A stretch of 64,000 nucleotides of DNA, from contig CAJOEJ010000003.1 in assembly GCA_905233375.1 (NCBI GenBank), positions 35,662-99,661 of the forward strand, in the 5' to 3' direction. The DNA is from Paludibacteraceae bacterium (lineage in GTDB: Bacteria > Bacteroidota > Bacteroidia > Bacteroidales > Paludibacteraceae). The position numbers and the translations under genes are program-made. The notes under the pieces were generated by a model, which did no database searches, was not told the DNA's origin, and saw only the letters and a program-made list of their open reading frames with translations. Within the stretch, counting starts at the first letter, position 1. Every line of letters starts with the position of its first letter. This document shows positions 42,057 to 50,270 of the stretch, piece after piece.

Positions 42057-42647
42057 ATGAAACGGACAGGCTTCATACGGATGTGGGCGGCAATGATGAT
42101 GCTCGCTCTCTGCGCTTCTTTGCATGCGCAGAAAATGCCGTCGTATATGTTGCAGATCGAGAACGGCGATACCGTCTATCATATGGTTCTGCACGATATC
42201 TGGGTCTATCCGCCTATGCGTTTCAAGTCCAAGAAACAGGAGAAGTTCTACTGGCGGACTGTCCGCGATGTCAAGAAATGTCTTCCTTACGCCAAGATGA
42301 TTACTGCCGACATGGAGTATGCCGACGCTCAGTTGGCGCAGATACCCGATCCAAAGGATCGCAGAAAATGGTGGCGCTCTTTTGAAAGACAGCTCTTTAA
42401 GAAATACGAAAAGGATCTCCGGGGCATGTATGCCAGCCAGGGACGAATGCTCATGCTTCTCCTCGACCGCGAAACCGACCGTACTTCGTACGAACTCATC
42501 AAGCAGTACAAAGGCAAAGCTGCTGCCAACTGGTGGCAGTTCATCGCCAAACTCTTCAAAAACGACCTCAAAGAGGAGTACGAACCCACCGACAAGGACC
42601 GCATCATCGAGCGTGTCATCAACCTCGTCGAATCCGGACAACTCTGA
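42057..42647 (+). CDS. DUF4294 protein
   Basis: A 196-residue exported protein with a signal peptide (MMMLALCASLHAQ). It matches the Bacteroidota family DUF4294: YMLQIENGDTVYHMVLHDIWVYPP, then WRTVRDVKKCLPYAKMI and RGMYASQGRMLMLLLDRETD. Members are of unknown function and usually about 200 residues. The start at MKRTGFIRMW was chosen; an ATG 36 nt upstream would lengthen the signal peptide. It is divergent from the pRiA4b-like gene. Confidence 0.85.
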   Translation: MKRTGFIRMWAAMMMLALCASLHAQKMPSYMLQIENGDTVYHMVLHDIWVYPPMRFKSKKQEKFYWRTVRDVKKCLPYAKMITADMEYADAQLAQIPDPKDRRKWWRSFERQLFKKYEKDLRGMYASQGRMLMLLLDRETDRTSYELIKQYKGKAAANWWQFIAKLFKNDLKEEYEPTDKDRIIERVINLVESGQL

Positions 42648-42687
42648 CCCCTTTGCTTGTCTTCGTATTCCTTCTTCCACTCCTATC

Positions 42688-42830
42688 CCCTCATTCCTCT
42701 CTCCCCCTCCGGTCTAGTGCTTGGCGATGTCCCGCCAAGTATCTTCCTTCGTTCATTTCCCGAAATTGTATTCGGGTTTCTTGCATCGTCCCTTCCGCCG
42801 GATGTCATCCGACAAGCTGTCCTTTCCGCG
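42688..42830. repeat. Hairpin-rich direct repeat, left copy
   Basis: About 113 bp (42688-42800) recur at about 90% identity at 45261-45374. Three palindromes are visible: CTTGGC-8-GCCAAG, CCCGAA-6-TTCGGG and GCCGGAT-3-ATCCGAC. The copies bound a 2.6-kb islet holding a structured RNA and the LtaS-like gene. The orientation is the same in both. The open frames in the two copies share residues but begin with TTG and have no ribosome site, so they are treated as non-coding. Confidence 0.88.
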
Positions 42831-42878
42831 CTCCGCTGTTCCTTTTTTTCTCAAAATCTTCACTTTTTGTATGTTTTA

Positions 42879-42911
42879 TTTGCATATATCAATATTTCTT
42901 CGTACCTTTGC
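42879..42911 (+). promoter_or_regulatory. Promoter of the structured RNA
   Basis: TTTGCATATATC at 42879 is followed by TACCTTTG at 42903-42910, with the same spacing as other promoters in this window. The nearest rightward coding start is more than 400 nt away, so it appears to drive an RNA. Confidence 0.8.
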
Positions 42912-42914
42912 ACC

Positions 42915-43282
42915 CGCAAACTCACGCTGGGGGTGTCTGCATAGATGTCACAGGGTGAGGGAGCAGACATATTTTAAGGCGTTTACTAACGCTTGTTTTT
43001 GATCAATTGGAACCTGAGAAACTTCAATGATAAGTCTTCAAAAACAAGTAGCGTAGATGCCCATTGGGTGTACTATACCCTCGCGCGTATTCAAATGCGC
43101 GTGTAGTTCGTATATACACAGCGTGGGTTTCTGCATTGCTTATTTGAGACTTAAGGTTTTCTCAGGACCGCAATTGACAAATAAGCAAGAAAGGAATCCG
43201 CGTTTTTGATGCACAAATAAACATATTGTTCCCATCTTAACAACGATTCGGTATGCGCCGAACAATGTTAAGATGGTTTTTT
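42915..43282 (+). ncRNA. Probable structured non-coding RNA of unknown class
   Basis: Bounded by a strong promoter and an intrinsic terminator, about 370 nt. A closing helix joins AAACTCACGCTG (42918-42929) to CAGCGTGGGTTT (43119-43130). A local hairpin pairs TGTCTGC (42934) with GCAGACA (42963). Hairpin H1 pairs CTTGTTTTTGA (42992-43002) with TCAAAAACAAG (43038-43048); H2 pairs GCTTATTTG (43138-43146) with CAAATAAGC (43178-43186). The loops of H1 and H2 are complementary in three blocks (TCAATTG, CCTGAGAAA, AAGTCT), so the RNA could switch between two hairpins and one long duplex. It does not carry the conserved segments of tmRNA, RNase P RNA, SRP RNA or the riboswitches I know. 6S-like RNA is a possible alternative. 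Confidence 0.6.
43232..43282 (+). terminator. Intrinsic terminator of the structured RNA
   Basis: CCATCTTAACA (43232-43242) pairs with TGTTAAGATGG (43266-43276), with an inner TTCGG/CCGAA stem, and six T residues follow. It ends 45 nt before the LtaS-like start codon, so it could also act as an attenuator for that gene. Confidence 0.9.
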
Positions 43283-43326
43283 GCATTATGTGTACATATT
43301 TGCGCACTAACTATTAAATAGAACAT

Positions 43327-45213
43327 ATGAGTGAGCTTTTATTTCGTTTTCGCAATTGGTTGCAACAAAATAATCATGCAACATGGTTATTATTTGCGGC
43401 ATTTACTTTACTGTTGTTTATTAAAAGCATGCTCTTCCATTGGGCAGTATTCCATTCAATTCCTTTAAGTTCTCTCTGGCATAGTCCGTTATATTTCTAT
43501 ACGTTTTATATGGCAAAATTGCTAATGCCATTATTCCTTGCTGGTTTTCTGTTTATATCTAAGCATCGCTGGTGGACGATCATTATATCTATACTGGTTG
43601 ATTTATGGTGTACATCTAACCTTATTTATTACAAAACGTACAATGCTTTTTTAACTGTACCCGACATATTATTAATCAGAAATATGGACGGAGCATGGTC
43701 TTCAATAATCGTCTATTTTGATATATATATGGTAATTATGCTTCTGATGAGTGTCATTTGGGCGGCATTGTATTTCCAATTTCGCAAATATACAGTTCAA
43801 AGAAAATGGTTTGTCTTCGCTGGCTCGTTGATAATAATTTTCATCTTGGCTTATCTTAATACCTATCTTAATAACAATTTCTTTAATAAGCCTAAATTCT
43901 GTTCAAACGAAGACCTGCAAAAGGAGGCTCAATTAGAAGCAGAAAATTACGAATGGGTCTATTTTGCAGAAAATCACGGAAGATACGACAGACGCGAGGG
44001 AGTAATACTGAACAACAACTTTCCATTTTATGAAATATTTTTCGAAGCTACCGGTGTAGTGTCATGCAAAGTTGATTATGTGCAATATACACGTAGCCAA
44101 TCTATTCTTTCTGATTTCATAGCTATCAATATTTATCATATTTTCAATGTAAAGAAGCCGGGAAAAATAATTTCTCTATCTAACAACGATATTCAAAGTA
44201 TAAAGCCATTCCTCAGTAATGATACATCTTGTCCCTCTCCCCAAAGCCATCTTATCGTAATTCTTGTAGAAAGTTTTGAAGATTGGCCATTACATCATAG
44301 TATTGAGAACCAGGTAGTTGCACCATTTTTGCAAACATTCAAGAATAATGAGCATGTGTTATATTGCAGCAAAATAACCAGCCAGGCATTAGAAGGAGAG
44401 TCTGGTGACGGACAAATGATAATCAACTCTGGTCTGTTACCGATTCAAAATGGTGTCGCGTGCATGCATTATGGAGATAATATATATCCAAACTTTGCGC
44501 ACTTTTATTCTAATTCTTGTGTAATCAATCCATTTCCTCAAGTCTGGAATCAAGATACCATGTCTGTACGCTATTCCTACTCCAAAAAGATTGAGCCGGA
44601 ACATGGACAATGGGAAGATGCCCAAATATTAAATGAGTCTATGAACTTCATTAAAGAAGCAACGATTCCTTCATGCATGCTGGCAATTACGATTTCCACG
44701 CATACTCCATTTAATCAAGTGAAAAATGCAAAGATTGAAACGAATGCACCTAATATTCTTAATCGATACATGAAATGTTATAACTATACCGATTCCTGTA
44801 TTAGTAGTTTTATGGGTACAGTATTGAGTGATTCTTTGTTAGCTCAATCAACGGTTGTTATTACCGGCGACCATATCATTTTTCAACCGGCAATGCTTAC
44901 TGAATTTGCCGATTATGCAAAAGAAAATGACCTGTCCATTGCCAATGGAGAAAATTATTGTCCGTTGATTATTTATTCCCCAATGATTAAGGAGAATAAA
45001 CAAATTGATGAAGTTTGTTACCAGATGGATATTTTTCCGACGATTCTTCATCTGATTGGCTGTGAGAATTATTATTGGAAAGGTTTCGGTGTGAATCTTT
45101 TAGATGACAACGCACGTCAAAATCGTCCTGTATCAGAGCATGAAGCATATCGTCTGTCTGACCTAATGATTCGCAGCGATTATTTCCGACAGTACTATCA
45201 TGTCGCTGAATAG
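43327..45213 (+). CDS. LtaS-like membrane phosphotransferase (alkaline phosphatase superfamily)
   Basis: A 628-residue protein with about five N-terminal membrane helices (to about residue 180) and a large extracytoplasmic sulfatase-like domain. Metal and catalytic elements are HLIVILVESFEDWPL, EGESGDGQMIINSGLLP (nucleophile region; Ser where LtaS has Thr), ISTHTPF and VITGDHIIF. It probably transfers a phospho-alcohol group from phospholipid to an envelope glycan or lipid, like LtaS, MdoB or EptA. Codon use is markedly AT-rich compared with neighbours, and the gene is bounded by long direct repeats, which suggests acquisition by transfer. No good promoter lies between the RNA terminator and its ATG, so expression may depend on read-through. 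Confidence 0.85.
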   Translation: MSELLFRFRNWLQQNNHATWLLFAAFTLLLFIKSMLFHWAVFHSIPLSSLWHSPLYFYTFYMAKLLMPLFLAGFLFISKHRWWTIIISILVDLWCTSNLIYYKTYNAFLTVPDILLIRNMDGAWSSIIVYFDIYMVIMLLMSVIWAALYFQFRKYTVQRKWFVFAGSLIIIFILAYLNTYLNNNFFNKPKFCSNEDLQKEAQLEAENYEWVYFAENHGRYDRREGVILNNNFPFYEIFFEATGVVSCKVDYVQYTRSQSILSDFIAINIYHIFNVKKPGKIISLSNNDIQSIKPFLSNDTSCPSPQSHLIVILVESFEDWPLHHSIENQVVAPFLQTFKNNEHVLYCSKITSQALEGESGDGQMIINSGLLPIQNGVACMHYGDNIYPNFAHFYSNSCVINPFPQVWNQDTMSVRYSYSKKIEPEHGQWEDAQILNESMNFIKEATIPSCMLAITISTHTPFNQVKNAKIETNAPNILNRYMKCYNYTDSCISSFMGTVLSDSLLAQSTVVITGDHIIFQPAMLTEFADYAKENDLSIANGENYCPLIIYSPMIKENKQIDEVCYQMDIFPTILHLIGCENYYWKGFGVNLLDDNARQNRPVSEHEAYRLSDLMIRSDYFRQYYHVAE

Positions 45214-45260
45214 AATCCAAACATAGTCTCGTTCATTAGTCGAGGTCTCTGCGCTTTTCT

Positions 45261-45461
45261 CCCCTCATTCCTCTCCCCCTCCGGTCCGGTGCTTGGCGAT
45301 GTCCCGCCAAGTATCTGCCTTCGTTCATTTCCCGAAATTGTATTCTGGTTTCTTACATCGTCCCTTTCGCCGGATCCTATCCTGCATGTACATCGTCCCT
45401 TCCGCCGGATCCTATCCGGCATGTACATCGTCTATTAGGTCGGATCTCATCCGACAAAGGT
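45261..45461. repeat. Hairpin-rich direct repeat, right copy, with three 35-bp units
   Basis: The first ~113 bp match the left copy at 42688. The 3' part then expands to three 35-bp tandem units starting at 45357, 45392 and 45427. Each contains a palindrome such as GCCGGAT-CCT-ATCCGGC or GTCGGAT-CTC-ATCCGAC after CATCGTC. The left copy has a single such unit. Confidence 0.88.
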
Positions 45462-45579
45462 CTCCTCTGTGCGATTTCTCTTTTTTTAGAATCGTTTTTG
45501 GGCACATTTATTATCGTCTCAAACCCAAAATATGCCAAGTTTTTCCCAAGGTTTCCCCGACCATTAAACGACAAAAAAG

Positions 45580-45634
45580 GGGGTGATTACGGGGTGATTA
45601 CGGGGTCGTTACGGGGAGATTACCGGGTTATTAG
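45580..45634. repeat. 11-bp tandem repeat, five units
   Basis: Units of GGGGTGATTAC, the first two identical and the next three with one to three changes, directly in tandem. They lie between the right islet repeat and the DUF2520 promoter (TTTGTATATGTC near 45749, TACCTTTG near 45773). No gene is seen in 45462-45800. Confidence 0.88.
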
Positions 45635-45800
45635 GCTACCATCAAGCCAAGAAAAGCATAAGAACAAGCCCGAAAACGACCAAAATTGCAACAACAAATA
45701 CTATATTATATATTCATATATAATATACTTCTTTTCATCATTTTTTTATTTGTATATGTCAAAAAAAAGCAGTACCTTTGCATGCCAATTTGATGAACAT

Positions 45801-46619
45801 ATGAAAATCGCGATTATAGGGGCAGGAAGTGTCGGAACGAACCTGCATCATGCCTTTGAACTCAAAGGAATCAAAACGGAACTGGTTCATGCGCGTCCGT
45901 TGACCGCCAATGACCCGTCACCAATGACCAATGACCAATCACCAATAACCAATGACCAATCCCTTACGGTCCATCTGCCGCAGGCAGACATCTATATCTA
46001 CACCGTTGCGGATTGTGCGTTAGAGGAAGTGGTGAGCAAGGTGAATGCACCCAAAGCGTTGCACCTGCACACTTCGGGAACGATGCCTTTGGAAACTTTC
46101 GGCGCCGACAAACCTCATGCCGGCGTGCTGTATTTCTTCCAGAGTTTCAGCCGGACGATGCTGATAGACGACTGGAGCAATATCCCCTGTTTCATCGAAG
46201 GACGTAATATAGACGACGTGGCGGCTATCTATTCGTTGGCGCAGACCCTGACAAGTCATATCTATGAGTGTTCGCAATCCGACCGCGAGCGCTTGCACAT
46301 AGCCGGTGTGTTCGCCAATAACTACTCCAATTTGATGTACCGTATCGCCGCGGAGGTGCTTCGCAGCACGTCTATTCCGTTTGAGGCATTGTTGCCGCTG
46401 ATCGACCAGACCGCCGCTAAAGTACACGGGATGGCACCCAAGGACGCACAGACAGGTCCCGCGCAACGCGGGGACGCGGCGGTCATGGAGCATCATGTGA
46501 AGGTGTTGGAAACGATGCCGGACGGATTGTTCAATGCCGCTGAGGTCCGCGAAGTGTATCAAGCGCTCGCAGCGTTAATCGGGAAAGCGCATAATCATCA
46601 AGCTCTTCCCAACGGATAA
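45801..46619 (+). CDS. Rossmann-fold and DUF2520 protein
   Basis: A 272-residue NAD(P)-binding protein: IAIIGAGSVGTNLHHAF at the start, then VADCALEEVV, LHTSGTMPLETFG and the DUF2520 helical region (LHIAGVFANNYSNLMYRIA, LPLIDQTAAKVHGMAPKDAQTG). It resembles ProC/F420-dependent oxidoreductase-like proteins of unknown substrate. Eight family A heptads (45906-45961) encode an insert of SPMTNDQSPITNDQS type inside the Rossmann fold. ATG 45801 is set by promoter position. Its 3' end overlaps the convergent mutY gene by 89 nt. Confidence 0.87.
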   Translation: MKIAIIGAGSVGTNLHHAFELKGIKTELVHARPLTANDPSPMTNDQSPITNDQSLTVHLPQADIYIYTVADCALEEVVSKVNAPKALHLHTSGTMPLETFGADKPHAGVLYFFQSFSRTMLIDDWSNIPCFIEGRNIDDVAAIYSLAQTLTSHIYECSQSDRERLHIAGVFANNYSNLMYRIAAEVLRSTSIPFEALLPLIDQTAAKVHGMAPKDAQTGPAQRGDAAVMEHHVKVLETMPDGLFNAAEVREVYQALAALIGKAHNHQALPNG

Positions 46620-47574
46620 CTATAGTGCCTTCCGTCTCCGGCAACTCCGACACTTGGTGGACGAAAAAGCGCGCATGGAGTTTCTGGTGGGAGAGAGTGT
46701 GCGTAAAGCTGATTGGTGATGGGTCATTTGTGATTGCTGATTGATGTTCCTCGCAGGGAAACTCATAGAGATGATACCAAATATCCTTCGGGTTTTCCCG
46801 CCGCCTGATCAGGGTCGTCATTTCGTCCGTTGTACCTTGTCCATTGTCCTTTGTACATATATATACGTGGTAGTCGAGCCATCTGTCCCGCACTTTGGGA
46901 CGCGGCTTGCGTACGGGCAGCAGTTCCGCAGTATGGTGTGCGTAGCCCAGACAGAACTCCTGCAGCGGGCATGTGGCACAGTTGTCTCCCAACGCAGGCG
47001 TGCAGTATAGTGCCCCGAACTCCATGATGGCGGAGTTAAACAGGCGCGCGTGTTCCTTATCTAATAGAGAATCAATCTGTTGGTGAAAAAGCTTCTTTCC
47101 TGCGGTCGTGTCAAACGCTTCGTCTATGTCCAACAACCTCGCCACAACGCGGTACACATTGCCGTCCATGGCGGGATAGGGCTGGTTGTAGGCAAAAGAA
47201 GCGATTGCTCCCGCCGTATAATCGCCTATTCCGGGCAGGGAACGGATATCCTCAAAACGTGTCGGGAACGGCGTCCAGCCCTTTTCAACCACCGTTTGGG
47301 CGGCTTTATGGAGGTTTCGCGCACGGCTGTAATACCCCAAGCCCTGCCATTCGCGCAGCACTTCCGCTTCATCCGCGGACGCCAGACTCTCCACCGTACT
47401 CCACCGGTTAACAAACCGCAGGTAATAATCCATGCCCTGCGCGACACGTGTCTGCTGCAGAATGATTTCACTCAGCCAGATGCAATAGGCGTCCTGCGTC
47501 TCTCTCCAGGGCAGTACACGGTGGTGGATTTCGTACCACTCGTATAAACGGTTATAAAATAGCGAATTGAGCAT
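46531..47574 (-). CDS. mutY: A/G-specific adenine glycosylase
   Basis: A 347-residue DNA repair enzyme that removes A opposite 8-oxoG. Visible are SEIILQQTRVAQGMDYY, the helix-hairpin-helix RSLPGIGDYTAGAI, catalytic Asp in PAMDGNVYRVVARL and an iron-sulphur Cys set CTPALGDNCATCPLQEFC, whose first gap is seven residues instead of six. The C-terminal Nudix-like part holds a TTGTACN array (46822-46856) and a degenerate ATTGGTN array near 46703-46742. The start MLNSLFYNRL fits the family; frame upstream overlaps the promoter (TACTTTTG on this strand). Confidence 0.92.
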   Translation of the reverse strand: MLNSLFYNRLYEWYEIHHRVLPWRETQDAYCIWLSEIILQQTRVAQGMDYYLRFVNRWSTVESLASADEAEVLREWQGLGYYSRARNLHKAAQTVVEKGWTPFPTRFEDIRSLPGIGDYTAGAIASFAYNQPYPAMDGNVYRVVARLLDIDEAFDTTAGKKLFHQQIDSLLDKEHARLFNSAIMEFGALYCTPALGDNCATCPLQEFCLGYAHHTAELLPVRKPRPKVRDRWLDYHVYICTKDNGQGTTDEMTTLIRRRENPKDIWYHLYEFPCEEHQSAITNDPSPISFTHTLSHQKLHARFFVHQVSELPETEGTIVIRWEELDDYALSRLTLRALDTLRGPQRH

Positions 47575-47743
47575 AATTTTTGCATTTTTTGAGCCTAAAA
47601 ACCCCAAATCCGGTGCAAAAGTACAAAAAAAATAACAAATTTGCAATTTTTTTTCAAAAAAACTTTTGTATTTCAATAATTTATAGTAACTTTGCAAAGT
47701 TTTTCGTTTTTGAACGCAAAATATTATAAAAATATATAGAATT

Positions 47744-48016
47744 ATGACTAAAGCAGAACTCATTAATGAAATTGCAATTTCGACCGGTTTTGACAAGAAG
47801 ACGATCGGCGTAGTTGTAGAAGAAATGATGAAAACCGTCAAGACGACGATGGTAAACGGCGAGAATGTATATCTGCGCGGTTTCGGTAGTTTCATCATCA
47901 AAACGCGTAAAGCGAAAGTAGCTCGTAACATCAGCAAGAACACGACAGTACGTGTGCCGGAGCACAAAATTGCCGCATTCAAGGCTGCCGACGAATTTGC
48001 AGAACAGATTCGCTAA
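47744..48016 (+). CDS. HU-family DNA-binding protein
   Basis: A 90-residue histone-like protein: MTKAELINEIAISTGFDKKT, then VYLRGFGSFIIKTRKAKVARN and VPEHKIAAFKAADEF. It is a full-length single HU domain that bends and compacts DNA as a dimer. The promoter is close upstream (TTTGTATTTC then TAACTTTG near 47687-47694). Confidence 0.95.
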   Translation: MTKAELINEIAISTGFDKKTIGVVVEEMMKTVKTTMVNGENVYLRGFGSFIIKTRKAKVARNISKNTTVRVPEHKIAAFKAADEFAEQIR

Positions 48017-48062
48017 TACGAAATTATAGTTTTATTTAATAACAGTTTAATAATCAATCATT

Positions 48063-48152
48063 ATGCCAAACGGAAAGAAGCATAAGAGACACAAGATGTC
48101 TACGCACAAGCGTAAAAAACGCCTGCGCAAGAATCGTCATAAGCATAAGTAA
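48063..48152 (+). CDS. 29-residue AURKAIP1/COX24-type ribosomal protein
   Basis: A tiny, very basic protein, MPNGKKHKRHKMSTHKRKKR then LRKNRHKHK. This matches the short Bacteroidota proteins annotated as AURKAIP1/COX24-domain, bacterial relatives of small-subunit ribosomal protein mS38/bS22. It lies between HU and a strong terminator, the usual place for it. Confidence 0.85.
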   Translation: MPNGKKHKRHKMSTHKRKKRLRKNRHKHK

Positions 48153-48170
48153 TTGACGATGAACCAACCG

Positions 48171-48226
48171 GCTTTGTGGCGCGAGACTTTTCCAAGTGTG
48201 GGAAAGTTGCCACAAGGCTTTTTTAT
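48171..48226 (+). terminator. Rho-independent terminator
   Basis: GCTTTGTGGC (48171) pairs with GCCACAAGG (48209), with an inner ACTTTTCC/GGGAAAGT stem, followed by a T-rich run. It closes the HU and small ribosomal protein unit. The next gene starts 25 nt later. Confidence 0.9.
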
Positions 48227-48250
48227 TTATTGTTTTAACCCCTATCAAGT

Positions 48251-50212
48251 ATGAAAAGCGAATTGATTGTGGACGTACAACCGCAAGAGATAGCTATTGC
48301 GCTGACAGAGGATGACCGGTTGCAGGAGGTCGCACGCGAGAAACGCGACCGGGATAATTTTGCGGTCGGAAATATCTATTACGGCCGGGTCAAAAAGGTC
48401 ATGCCGGCGCTCAATGCTGCATTCGTGGATGTAGGTCATGAGAAAGAAGCTTTTCTGCATTATTTGGATTTAGGTTCTCAGTTTCGTACACTGCAAACGT
48501 ACGTCACCAAGGCTGTCTCGGACAGAAGACGCATTCCCGTGATCACCAAGACACAGCGTCAGCCCGAGGTAGGCAAGGAGGGACAAATAGCGGATGTGCT
48601 CAAAGTGGGTGACCCTATTCTGGTACAGGTTTCCAAGGAGCCGATCAATACCAAGGGTCCGCGTTTGACCGCAGAGATTTCTATCGCGGGACGTAATATC
48701 GTCCTTATCCCCTTTGCCGACAGTGTAATGGTGTCGCAGAAGATTAAACGTGAAGCAGAGCGGCAACGCCTCAAACAACTGATGCTCTCCATCAAGCCGC
48801 AGGGCTTCGGAATCATCGTGAGGACGGTCGCCGAAGACAAACGTGTAGCGGAGCTGGACAATGAATTGCGCTTATTGCTCGAACGATGGGAACAGACGGT
48901 CAAAAGTCTTCAGCAGCGTGAACCCGTTAGTCTCGTCAGCGAAGAGATGGGAAGGACTCTCGGTATCATCCGGGATTTGCTGAGTCCGGACTTCACGTCC
49001 ATTCAGATCAACGACCAGGCCATCTATGATGAGGTTCGTCACTATCTCGAACTCATCGCACCCGAAAGCGCAAAGATTGTCAAACTCTATCAGGGTACAC
49101 AACCTATTTTTGACCATTTTGACATCACCCGGCAGATGAAGACGGGGCTCGGTAGAACGGTCGGTTTCAAGCATGGAGGATACCTCATCATTGACAAGAC
49201 CGAAGCACTGTTCTCTATTGATGTCAATTCCGGCAGTAAGAAAATCTATGAGGACCAGGAGGAGAATGCGTTCCAGTTCAACATGCTGGCGGCAGATGAG
49301 TTGGTACACCAGTTACGGCTCCGTGATATAGGCGGAATCATCATTGTCGATTTCATCGATATGGATTCCAAGGATCACCAGCAACAGTTGTACGACTACG
49401 TGCGCAAGCTGATGGAACGGGATCGGGCAAAGCACAATGTGCTGCCGCTCAGTAAGTTCGGATTGATGCAAATTACTCGTCAGCGTGTCAGACCGGCGGT
49501 AGAGATGCAGGTGGAAGAGACCTGTCCGACCTGCGGAGGAAAAGGCAAGATCCAACCTTCCATCCTCTTTACAGACCAAGTGGAGGAGGAATGCGAGCAT
49601 ATGTCGCTGCTTTACGGTCGGGGATTGCGGTTGCACTTACATCCGTTCGTGTACGCCTATGCCAGCCGAGGCTGGTTGTGCTCCCTGAAAGCCCAATGGC
49701 GCCGCAAGTACGGAGTCAGAACGGTGGAGAACCAATCGTTAGGTATGCTCGAGATGCGTTTTTATGACGCGGAAGGCAAGGTGGTGACCCATGTTCAGGA
49801 AACCCTGAAGGAGCAACCGAAGAAGGAGCAGCCCAAGGAGCAACCGAAGCCGGCTCCGAAACCTGCACAACCTGCGCAGCCCAAAGAGCAACCGAAAAAG
49901 GAGCAACCGAAAGAGCAGCCCAAGCCGGCTCCGAAACCCGCACAACCTGCACAACCGAAGGAACAACCCAAGGTCGAGCAACCGAAGGTAGAGCAAGCCA
50001 AAGAGCAGCCGAAACCGAAGAAAGCTCCGAAGGCAAAGAAGAAAGCGGGCAAAGCACCGGAGCAAAAGCCTGCCCAGACGGAGCAGAAACCGACTCCTGT
50101 GGAGCAAAAGCCGGCTACGACTACGGAACAAACTCCGAAAACGCCGAAGAAAAAGATTTCCCGCAAAAAGAAGCCGGCAGAGAAACCGGCTGACCAGAAT
50201 GCAGAAAAGTAA
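48251..50212 (+). CDS. rng: Ribonuclease E/G family protein with long repetitive tail
   Basis: A 653-residue RNase. The S1 region (VGNIYYGRVKKVMPALNAAFVDVG), LNVDVN-equivalent FSIDVNSGSKK with catalytic Asp, IIIVDFIDMDSKDH, and zinc-link CPTCGGKG are visible. It processes rRNA and mRNA. The catalytic part ends near residue 515; about 135 residues follow made of Pro, Lys, Gln and Ala in imperfect repeats (KEQPKKEQPKEQPKPAPKP and variants, then EQKPT-type). A tail of this length is longer than in typical Bacteroidota RNase G. The basic, disordered tail could bind RNA or partners, as in RNase E scaffolds. Confidence 0.93.
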   Translation: MKSELIVDVQPQEIAIALTEDDRLQEVAREKRDRDNFAVGNIYYGRVKKVMPALNAAFVDVGHEKEAFLHYLDLGSQFRTLQTYVTKAVSDRRRIPVITKTQRQPEVGKEGQIADVLKVGDPILVQVSKEPINTKGPRLTAEISIAGRNIVLIPFADSVMVSQKIKREAERQRLKQLMLSIKPQGFGIIVRTVAEDKRVAELDNELRLLLERWEQTVKSLQQREPVSLVSEEMGRTLGIIRDLLSPDFTSIQINDQAIYDEVRHYLELIAPESAKIVKLYQGTQPIFDHFDITRQMKTGLGRTVGFKHGGYLIIDKTEALFSIDVNSGSKKIYEDQEENAFQFNMLAADELVHQLRLRDIGGIIIVDFIDMDSKDHQQQLYDYVRKLMERDRAKHNVLPLSKFGLMQITRQRVRPAVEMQVEETCPTCGGKGKIQPSILFTDQVEEECEHMSLLYGRGLRLHLHPFVYAYASRGWLCSLKAQWRRKYGVRTVENQSLGMLEMRFYDAEGKVVTHVQETLKEQPKKEQPKEQPKPAPKPAQPAQPKEQPKKEQPKEQPKPAPKPAQPAQPKEQPKVEQPKVEQAKEQPKPKKAPKAKKKAGKAPEQKPAQTEQKPTPVEQKPATTTEQTPKTPKKKISRKKKPAEKPADQNAEK

Positions 50213-50215
50213 CGT

Positions 50216-50251
50216 AAAAGAGAGACTCAAACGAGCCTCTCTTTTGTTTTG
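50216..50251 (+). terminator. Rho-independent terminator
   Basis: AAAAGAGAG (50216-50224) pairs with CTCTCTTTT (50237-50245), then TGTTTT. It follows the RNase stop by 3 nt and faces the convergent gene ending at 50271. Confidence 0.85.
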
Positions 50252-50270
50252 TCAGGAATCAGAACTCATA

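Noticed and set aside
42721..43002. Similar small frames at 42721 and 45293 sharing an N-terminal sequence
   Set aside because: They begin with TTG, lack ribosome sites, diverge after the repeat, and coincide with palindromic DNA; the similarity is explained by the direct repeat.
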